From Parvularia atlantis (lineage: Eukaryota > Opisthokonta > Rotosphaerida): a stretch of DNA of 18,283 nt. A program made the translations under genes and the position numbers. The stretch is taken from the NCBI GenBank assembly GCA_943704415.1, contig CALSCO010000853.1, positions 1 through 18,283 of the forward strand, read 5' to 3'. Position 1 is the stretch's first letter; each line of letters opens with the position of its first letter. The notes below the pieces were generated by a model that was given only the letters and a program-made list of their open reading frames with translations, had not been told where the DNA came from and ran no database searches. Below, piece by piece: positions 11,575-18,283 of the stretch.

Positions 11575-11677
11575 CGGGTGAGCGTGTACTTTTCCAGGGT
11601 GAGTTGATCGCATGGCGCAGCATGCGGCGGCAGAAATCTGTCCACACAAACAAGAGCTGTACACGCGGCACGCGTCG
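11575..11677. other. Convergent 3' spacer, RapGAP and CUL3
   Basis: 103 bp lie between the stop codons of the RapGAP gene (plus) and cullin-3 (minus). The stretch contains the only moderately A-rich segment nearby (CAGAAATCTGTCCACACAAACAAGAG at 11631-11656). This may serve polyadenylation, but no canonical hexamer is present. Confidence 0.4.
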
Positions 11678-14600
11678 TCATGCGACGTAGTTGTAGACGC
11701 GGCTGGCGAGGCGCGCGGCGCGCGACGCGTGTGAGGCGGCGCTCTCCGTCTGCACAGCGCAGCAGCAAGCAGCGACGCACATGTCGGCTGCGGACCGCTC
11801 GAGGAACTCGCGCTCGATGAGCGACTCGATCCGCTTCTTGATGAGGTTGGGGTTGGCGGCAAACTGCGACGTGAGCTGCTTGATGACCTGGGCGCGGCGG
11901 CAGCGATGAGTGCATGCGGGCACGCGCCGCACGCGCCGCACGCCGCCGCACCTCGCTCACGAGGTTGTTGTGCTCGAGCGTTTTGCGCGACTTCATAATG
12001 CGCACCACGGCGGCGTCGATCTGGTGCTTGCGGTCCTCCTCGATGCGGTCGCGCGTCTCGCTGCGCTCGCCGTCGGCCTCGGCCTTGCTCGTGAGCTGCT
12101 GCACCTTGAGCCGCACAAGGCTGGCTGTGAACCTGCGGCAGTGCGGCAGTGCGGGTCTCGTGTGTGAGCAGCAGGGACGCAACGGCGTCGGTGCGCACTT
12201 GTCGTTGTACACGATCTCGTCCGTCGGCTCGATCTCGCGCCCCTTTGGCTCCTGCGGCGCGGCGTGCGTGTTGGCGGCCGCGCTGCGCAGGCACAGCCGA
12301 CGCGCCTTCAGCAGGATCTTGTACTTGCCAAAGATGAGCGCTTGCAGCGTGCGCTTCAGCTCGACGTCGACAAGGTCGAGCTCGGACGCGAGCTCCTGCC
12401 GCGCGCCGCTGCCGTGTCAGCGGTGCACCACAGCGCATGCCCGCCGTCGTGCGCGCACCTGCACGCTCATGCGGTCGCGGTCGTTGAACTGCAGCAGCAC
12501 GGCCATCATTGGCACGGTGACGGAGAGCTCGTGCTTGCGTTTGGCGTAGTTGGCGCGTACGTCGACGATGCCCTGGCCGGCGGGCGCGCAGCTGAGCATG
12601 CGCATGCGTGTGCGTGTGCGTGTGCGTGCGTGCGTGCGTGCGCCGCACCAGCGACGTCTGCCACGTCAGCCGCCGCCCAGTGTGCCGCCCGAGGTAGTAG
12701 CGCGTGAAGACGTCTGTGGCGCTGATGATCTGGGCGAGGCCGCCGCGGTCGGGTGGCGCTTGCGACGAGCGTGCCAGGCCGTGCGTACCTCAGCCGGCAG
12801 CTTGCACGTGAATGACGTCGCCGAGACCGGCCAAAACGTGTTGGTGAGCACGGTGACGTTGAGATCGATGCCGCGCAGGCCCGCTTTTGCGCTCTGAAGC
12901 GCCGGCGGGTCAACGCATGTGCTGCGCTGGCCGCGCACGCACGTCGTTGGTGCTGATGTTGTCACGGAAGCCCTGCATGAGGTCGTCGCTCAGGCGCATA
13001 TCGGTGAACATGCCCTCGAGCTTGGACGTGAACTGGAAGCCGCACTCGGTCTTGAGCTTGGTTATCATCGTGCGCTCAACGTCGTCCGACAGCGACCGGC
13101 GGAACAGGAGCCGCTTGGCCAGCTGCTGCTTGTAGTAGCGCTCGAAGACGTCCTTCTCCTCCAGGAAGCGGAAGATCATGATCGACTTGTCGAGCATGAC
13201 GTCGACCTCGTCGTCCGACCACTGCGCGCGCGGCCCAAGTATTTCTGAGCGCGCCGCCGCGCCGCCGGCGGTGCCGCTGCGCACCCCCTTGATGCCCTGC
13301 TTGAGGTTGCCATCGAGATACAGCGCCAGGTTCTCGGCGCTCTTGGGGTTGAGTCGCACAAACTTCTCAAACGCCTGCGACCAGCGGCGGTCGGCTCAGA
13401 GGCGGCCAGCGCGTCGCAGCGCGCGCACGTCGTTGATCGCGGTCTGCACGGCCTTGTCGCGCTCGAACGCGCGCGCCAGCAGGCGGTCGTACTTGTCCTT
13501 CAGGTCCATGACTGCCTGCACCCACTTGCTCGGCTCGGCCGCGATCTCTGCGCGCAGCGGTCAGCACGCGTGCACACGCGCTTGCTGGCGGCCAGCGGGG
13601 GGCGCACCCGAGTCGCTGTTGATGCCCTGGCCGATCTTGAGGATGTGCGCGGTGAGCGTCGCGCGCATCTCCTTCAGGCCGTCCTCGACGCGCGCAAGCA
13701 GCTTGTAGAAGCTCGTGAGCTCAGCGAATCGCTCGTGGTCGATCATCGGGATCAGGCCCGTGTTCTCCATCTGACGCGGCCGCGCGGGTCAGGGCACACA
13801 CACGCACGGGCATGCATCCGCGCACACCTCGAGCAGCTTGCGCACGTGCGCCGAGATGAGCTCGCGCTCGGCCGCGCGCACGAGCTTGGGCCGGGTCGAC
13901 GCGTCCAAGTAGTGGTCCACGCGCTCGTCCTCTTCCTTCAGGCGCTTCTCGGCCTGCTCGCAGCGTGAGCGACGGCGGCGACCAGGGCCGGCTCACGTCG
14001 CACCTTCTTGATGTAGCTCGCCGCGTCGTTGTCGGTCAGGTAGACCATGCTCTCGCGCGCGTAAAACTCAGCCGTGGCCGCGATGAACGGCCGCTCAAAG
14101 TCGACCTCGTACACGGGCGTGAGGTCGACCGCGAGCTGCACAAGCATGCTCGTGACGCTCTTGACCAGGCTCCTGCGCCCGCGTCAGCGTGCTCGCGCGA
14201 CCAGTGCATGCGCGCGCCGCACCGGTTGATCGTCTCGCCCTGGCGCTCGGCGTTGATGTGCGCGAGCAGCACGCCGCACACGCGGTCCTGCGGGGCGTGC
14301 CGTGAGCGAGCGCTCTTCGCGCGGGCGCAGCGTGCCTTGAGGTTGCTCGCGCGCACAATGAGGTCGCGGAAGAGGATGACGCCGAGGTCGACGACGTTCG
14401 GCAGCTTGTTCTGTGTGGCGTAGTTGCGGTCCTGCGCCGATCGCGGGCGTGCAGCAGTGAGGCGCAGGCGGGCGATGCTGCTGCTGCGCGCAAGGCACGG
14501 ACCATGTACATGAGGATGTCGCGGATCATGCCGAGCGCGACAATGTGCCGCTCCCATGCCGCGTTAAGCGCGCCCAGAAACCCGGCGTCGCTCTCGCCCG

Positions 14601-15046
14601 CGATGCTGCGCGCCTCGCCCACGAGGTGCTCGCTCAGGACCTCCTTCAGCCCGCGGTACAGCGCCTCGCCGCGCTTCTGGATGACCATCGTGTACGCGTT
14701 GCTGCGCGAGAGGGCGCGCGCGCATCGGCCGTCGGCGGTACGCGGGGCCAGCACGGGCGCGCGCACGCACCGGTACAGCTCCTCGTACGACAGCTGGCTC
14801 TGCTCCTGGCGGTAGATGGTCCGGATCGCGTTCTTGAGCAGCTCCCAGATGCCGCGGAAGTGGTCCTCGTTCAGGTCGGCCTGCCGCGCCGCGCCATCGG
14901 CTGCGCGCCCGCACCCCCCACACACACACACACACGCGAGCGCGCACGCGCACCTGCGAGCGGTACGGCTTGATCGCCTTCGTCTTGCGCACCGACGACG
15001 CCGCGGACGCGCCCAGCAATCCGGCGCCAGTGCGAGATGACGCCAT
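11678..15046 (-). CDS. CUL3: Cullin-3, scaffold of BTB-type ubiquitin ligases
   Basis: Scaffold that binds BTB-domain adaptors through its N-terminal repeats and RBX1 through its C-terminal domain. Nineteen exons: 15046-14954, 14880-14771, 14701-14503, 14431-14336, 14287-14223, 14172-14004, 13953-13828, 13770-13608, 13547-13429, 13374-13285, 13221-12943, 12893-12789, 12729-12649, 12572-12459, 12395-12306, 12251-12199, 12132-11952, 11887-11781, 11702-11678; 754 residues against 768 in human. Diagnostic blocks: WELLKNAIRTIYRQ, LSYEELYRNAYTMV, ERHIVALGMIRDILMYM, ERELISAHV, KDVFERYYKQQLAKRLL, TECGFQFTSKLEGMF, and the neddylation block VVRIMKSRK with Lys698 as predicted NEDD8 acceptor. The C-terminus VYNYVA is canonical and comes from a 25-nt last exon. 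The Asp/Glu-ending CUL3-like BTB region supports CUL3 over CUL1. Introns 4 and 15 have GC donors. A TGACGTA motif lies 25-31 bp upstream of the ATG, unproven. Confidence 0.96.
12252..12305 (-). other. GC-AG intron, CUL3 intron 15
   Basis: Exon ends CTGAAG, intron starts GCGCGT and ends CCGCAG. It is 54 nt without an in-frame stop. Removing it joins KYKILLK to EPKGREIEPTD, matching the ungapped cullin alignment; retaining it would insert 18 Ala/Arg-rich residues. Confidence 0.8.
12605..12642. repeat. GTGCGT/TGCG microsatellite in CUL3 intron 13
   Basis: An alternating purine-pyrimidine run built of TGCGTG and TGCG units fills half of a 76-nt intron (12573-12648). It includes the GTGCG-like consensus repeated many times, so it contains multiple decoy donor-like sequences on the opposite strand. 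Confidence 0.9.
14288..14335 (-). other. GC-AG intron, CUL3 intron 4
   Basis: Exon ends CTCAAG, intron starts GCACGC and ends CCGCAG. It is 48 nt with no in-frame stop and a CTCAC branch-like motif. Splicing joins VRASNLK to DRVCGVLLAHI, as expected in cullins. Confidence 0.78.
14919..14935. repeat. (CA)8 run in CUL3 intron 1
   Basis: Seventeen bases of alternating C and A within a 73-nt intron (14881-14953), flanked by a CCCCCC tract and by CGCGAGCGCG. A second short CA run lies in the adjacent intergenic spacer at about 15095-15106. Confidence 0.9.
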
Positions 15047-15127
15047 CAACTTCGACGCTCGAATTGGTGATACGTCAGACAGGACTTAGTGCGGCACACA
15101 CACACAATACTAGTAGTGCTTGCGACC
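15047..15127. promoter_or_regulatory. Spacer: M14 peptidase 3' end and CUL3 promoter
   Basis: 81 bp separate the peptidase stop from the CUL3 ATG, both read leftwards. The spacer contains a CA run (about 15095-15106), ACTAGTAGT, and on the minus strand TGACGTA at 15077-15071, similar to a CRE/ATF half-element. It is the least GC-rich point in the neighbourhood, as expected for a promoter. No TATA box is seen. Confidence 0.4.
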
Positions 15128-18009
15128 TCAGAACGACGCGATGTGCACGACCGCCCGTCCGCCCGTCCACGCCCGGCGCAGCGCCGCCGGCAGCCGGCGT
15201 AGCCACGCGTGCACGTCCCACGTTGCGCCCGCCGGGTTGTCCTGCTGCAGCTCGAGTCGCGCTGGCGTCTGCTCGACCACGATCCACGTGCCGACGTCGC
15301 TGCCGCCCGCCAAGGCGCGCATCGTCGAGAGCACCGTCTGTGTGCCGGTGCGCGCGCGGTCAGGTACGACCACGGCGGCCGGCCGAATTGGAGCCGCCGC
15401 ACCTCGATCGCCGCGTGCTCGCCTGCGCCCGTGCCCTTGACGATCACGCGGATCGGGTAGCGGAAGCCGTACGCCGGCGCAGCGAGCCGCTGCGTCATGG
15501 CCGCCTGGGCGCACGCGCGCTGCTCAGGCGAGGCCGCGGGGCGCTTCGTGGCCGGGTCGGCGTTGATGGCATTGAGCAGCTGCGCGTGCGCGCGCGGTGA
15601 GTGGGCGTGCAGGTGCAGCGCGCGGGCGCACCAGCTTGGACGTGCCGGAGGTGAATGCGCGGAAGTTGACCTCAAATGAGAACGAGATGACGCGGCCCGC
15701 GCCCACAGCCTCGTCGACGACGGCCGCCGTGCCGCCGAGCTCCTCAGCGCCTGCGCGACTGTCAACGACGCGTCCGCGAGGCGCGCGCCGTGCCGCACCC
15801 TCCTGGTAGCCGCTGGCGAAAAAGTCGCGCGTGGTGGCGTCCGGGAAGGCTGCAACGATGAGCTCGTCCGGCGCGGTCATGACGTCCATGAACGAGTAGA
15901 ACGCGAAGGCCTCGGCACCGACGCCCGCGGCGAGCTCGCTGGCCGTGTCGAGGTTGATGCGGAAGAGCGCGCCGGGGCACTCGTTGCGCGGGCGCTCAAA
16001 CACGGCCGAGCTAATGCCGAGCTCGGCCGCGAGGGCCGCGCCCGTGTCGATGCCGATGAGGCGGCCGCCGTCGTCGGTGACCCAGCGGACGATCGCGGCG
16101 CGGCCGGCCACGCCCAGGCGCGTCAGCACCTCGGTCACGACGATGAACGGCACGACGAGCACGTCCACGCCCTCGAGCGCCCCCGCCGCGATGTCTGCCG
16201 GCGTCAGCGCCGCGAAGGGCATGCCCCAGCCGCGCAGCTTGAACGCGAGCCAGTCGTACGACTCGCCGGGCGACTCGGACGAGCGCAAGGCGGCGACGAC
16301 CGGCGCGCGGTGCGCGGGGGCCTGGGGCGCGGCGCGGCTGACGTGCAGGAGGCGCTCGGCGTCGCGCGCCGTGAGCGTGTCGGCCTGCCAGGCGATGCCC
16401 GTCTGGCCTGACCAGCCGCCGGGCGTGTTCTCGAGCAGGGGCGTGGACCAACCCGTGACGTCGTAAAAGTAGGGGAAGGCGACGTACGTGTTCTCGTTCA
16501 TGAGGTTTTGGACGAGGTGCTTGCGTCCTTGGGCCATCGTGACGGCGTACGTGCCCGGGGGCAGGACGACTTGCGTCGCGTTGCGGTTGCCGTACGCGCG
16601 AAAGTCGCGCACGGTCAGGGGCGCCGTAAGCTGCTCGACGCGCACGTCGACGCGGAGCAGGCGCGACACGACCGTTGCCACCTCGGCGGCCTTGCTCGGG
16701 TCGTCGTTGCGCACAAAGTAGGCCGTCACGCGCAGGTCGGCCGGGACGTCAAACTCGACCTCGTTGCGCGGGTCGTAGACGCGGTTGGGCTGGAGCGCGC
16801 CGCGCAGACCCTGCTCGTACGCGGTGACGTAGCTCGCGTGCCACTGCAGCAGAACCTCCTGCTTGCGCACGGCCGTCTGCGAGACCGAGGCCCACTGGGC
16901 CACGTACTGCTCGTACGTCTTGTCGTCGTACGCGTCGCGGCTGTTCTTCTCAAGCGTCATGCCGGCCGCGTTGAACGTGACGGTCGAGCCCTGGTCGCCG
17001 TAGCCGGCGTAGAACAGGTCGTAGATGTCGTAGTTGAAGTAGGGGATGCCTTGCCGGTCAAACTCGGCCGCCATCGCGCCGCCGTAGACACCGTTGATCC
17101 ACGCCATCGACGTCTCGCTCACCTCGGCGTAGATCGGGTCGCTGTTGGGCGGGAAGAAGTAGTCGGCCGCGCCCATCTCGTGGTCGTCGATGAACAGCAC
17201 AGGCGGGTAGCGCACGGCGACCTCAAGCTTGCCATCGACCTCGGGCTGGGTGCGCGCAAACCAGTCGCGGTTCCTGCGGGGGGCTGCAGTGAGTCGCCGT
17301 GCCGCCGTCGTCGCACGTGCGCGGCTGCGCCGCACATGTCAAAGCCGTTGGCGTTGCGCCGCTCAAACGCCTCGCGGCCGTCGGGGTTCTGCGAGGGCAG
17401 GATGAACACGACGGTGTTGTTGAGGATCTGCGTCGCGGCGCAGTCGGTGCGGTCGGCGAGCTCGTACAGCGTGCGCAGGGCGGCGTCGCAGCCGCTGGGC
17501 TCGTTGCCGTGCACGCTGCCGGCGATCCTGCGGCCGCTCACATGAGCGTCCACGCACCCGCCACGGGGCCGCAGCGGCGCACGCACGCACCAGACGATGG
17601 CGGGGCTGTCGCGCGCGAGGCGCTCAACGTCGGCGGCGGGCGTGGCCGGGTCCTGCAGTGCGATCGCGTCCTGGCGGATGCGCTCGAGGGCGTCCGGGCC
17701 AACGTTGCCCGGCAGCGACACGACGGCGTACGGCAGCGCCCGGCCCTCGACCGAGAGGCGCGGAAGCGTCCCGAGCACGACGCGGTCGCTCGCGCCCGCG
17801 ATCGCCGCCAGCAGCGCGTCGACCTCGGCCACGGTCGCCATGCGCTCGCCCAGATCGATGCCGATGACCTCGCGCGGCGGCGGCACCTTGCCTGCAAACA
17901 CCGGCGGCGTCGTGAATGGGTCGCACGCCGCCTGCGCATCCGCCGCGAGCGCATCCGCCGCCGCCGCGAGCGCCACGACCAACACCAACAGTGACAGGGT
18001 CGCCCGCAT
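15128..18009 (-). CDS. Secreted zinc carboxypeptidase, family M14
   Basis: Metallocarboxypeptidase-type enzyme expected to enter the secretory pathway. Six exons: 18009-17591, 17527-17336, 17273-15799 (1475 nt, by far the longest exon here), 15750-15632, 15579-15403, 15337-15128; 863 residues. Residues 1-23 form a classical signal peptide (MRATLSLLVLVVALAAAADA). Zinc ligands: His146 and Glu149 in GSVHGNEPSG, and His235 in FIDDHEMG. Substrate-binding motif NANGFDMNRDW (Arg206) is intact, and Glu312 in AAGMTLEK is the likely catalytic base. Residues about 420-520 look like a beta-rich linker. Residues about 580-700 (ESYDWLAFKLRGWGMPF, GVDVLVVPF, ELIVAAFPD) resemble a glutamine-amidotransferase-like flavodoxin fold. 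This long layout recalls bacterial M14 enzymes more than the short animal type. No C-terminal membrane segment is seen. Substrate unknown. Confidence 0.88.
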
Positions 18010-18148
18010 GCCGCTCGCTTGTCCGTTGTTTGTTAACTGATTAATGTCGGGCGCTTTACGAATGAAGCAAAGTACCTCTCCATTTTCTCTTTTCCGTCTG
18101 CGCACTCTGCTCCAGTGAGCGATTCCGCTTTGTTTGCTTTTGCACAAA
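18010..18148. promoter_or_regulatory. Divergent promoter region, M14 peptidase and right-edge gene
   Basis: This 139-bp stretch is markedly AT-richer than the rest of the window, with GTTTGTTAACTGATTAATG at 18027-18045, a TTTTCTCTTTTCC pyrimidine tract near 18082-18094, and TTTGTTTGCTTTTGCAC before the right-hand ATG. This composition is what a promoter and leaders would show. GTTAAC (18032-18037) is palindromic. No function has been assigned to any element. Confidence 0.5.
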
Positions 18149-18283
18149 ATGTTTGCAAGCCTCGGCAAGGTGTCGTGTGTGCGCACGGTCGGGCAATGTC
18201 GCCGGTACAACCTCGACGACGTTCGTGTTCTCTTCCAAGACCAGACGCCCGTCACGGCAAGCAACGCTCGCGTCTCCGAGTCG
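18149..18283 (+). CDS. Start of a gene cut by the window edge
   Basis: An ATG preceded by ACAAA opens a frame that stays open for 45 codons to the last base. The frame begins MFASLGKVSCVRTVGQCRRYNLDD, with basic and hydrophobic residues and few acids in the first 20, as in mitochondrial targeting sequences. Third positions are mostly G or C, as in neighbouring genes. The frame diverges from the M14 peptidase over 139 bp. A GTG donor inside (for example after GGCAAG or TCGTGT) could begin an intron, so the true protein may depart from this reading. I cannot assign a family. Confidence 0.42.
   Translation, partial: MFASLGKVSCVRTVGQCRRYNLDDVRVLFQDQTPVTASNARVSES

Noticed and set aside
12605-12642. 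Tandem TGCG/TGTGCG units considered as a CRISPR-like or satellite array
   Set aside because: Units are 4-6 bp without spacers, inside an intron of a eukaryotic gene. It is a simple microsatellite.
15071-15077. TGACGTA element upstream of CUL3 as a CRE/ATF site
   Set aside because: A 7-bp half-element occurs by chance often, and there is no second site or comparative support. It is mentioned in the gene entry only.
16508-17545. 345-codon plus-strand frame antisense to the M14 peptidase
   Set aside because: It mirrors the long exon 3 (Val/Arg/Gly-rich shadow), and the minus strand carries the intact zinc and catalytic motifs.

Overview
The window is a gene-dense, very GC-rich segment of a eukaryotic nuclear genome. 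Reading proteins by homology across both strands, I reconstruct eight spliced genes, one probable small unrecognised gene and the start of a further gene in 18.3 kb. They contain 81 complete introns, all 47-81 nt long. Most introns begin GTGCG, carry a CTGAC/CTCAC/CTAAC-type branch motif and end in CAG. A RapGAP, a cullin-3, a SCAI homologue, ABCE1 and a secreted M14 peptidase together suggest a unicellular eukaryote (a protist, possibly on the opisthokont/amoebozoan/apusomonad side). I cannot name the species, and a typical yeast is unlikely.

Layout, left to right. A 5' part of SCAI runs leftwards off the edge (minus, 53-453). It is followed by a monoglyceride-lipase-type alpha/beta hydrolase (minus, 555-1829, 7 exons) and an unresolved stretch with coding character (1843-2339). 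Next come the rRNA-processing exonuclease REX4 (minus, 2340-3644, 8 exons) and, divergently, the ribosome-recycling ATPase ABCE1/RLI1 (plus, 3767-6599, 18 exons). A small two-exon putative membrane protein follows (minus, 6665-6906), divergent by only 53 bp from a 1021-residue Ras-association + RapGAP protein (plus, 6960-11574, 27 exons). Cullin-3 (minus, 11678-15046, 19 exons) and a secreted zinc carboxypeptidase of family M14 (minus, 15128-18009, 6 exons) come next. An incomplete reading frame leaves the window at the right edge (plus, from 18149).

Every exon model was checked for phase: all exon lengths add to whole codons, and predicted protein sizes (601 for ABCE1, 754 for CUL3, 290 for REX4, 311 for the lipase) match the families. 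Intergenic distances are 50-140 bp, apart from the 510 bp between REX4 and the lipase.

The genes do not form one pathway. REX4 and ABCE1 both serve ribosomes and share a 122-bp promoter region with a perfect CACGTG box. The most unusual signal is splicing: 7 of 81 introns (about 9%) use a GC donor, and each follows an exon ending in AG. Several introns are multiples of three without stop codons, so only homology reveals them. The RapGAP protein also carries a Ras-association domain ahead of its catalytic domain.
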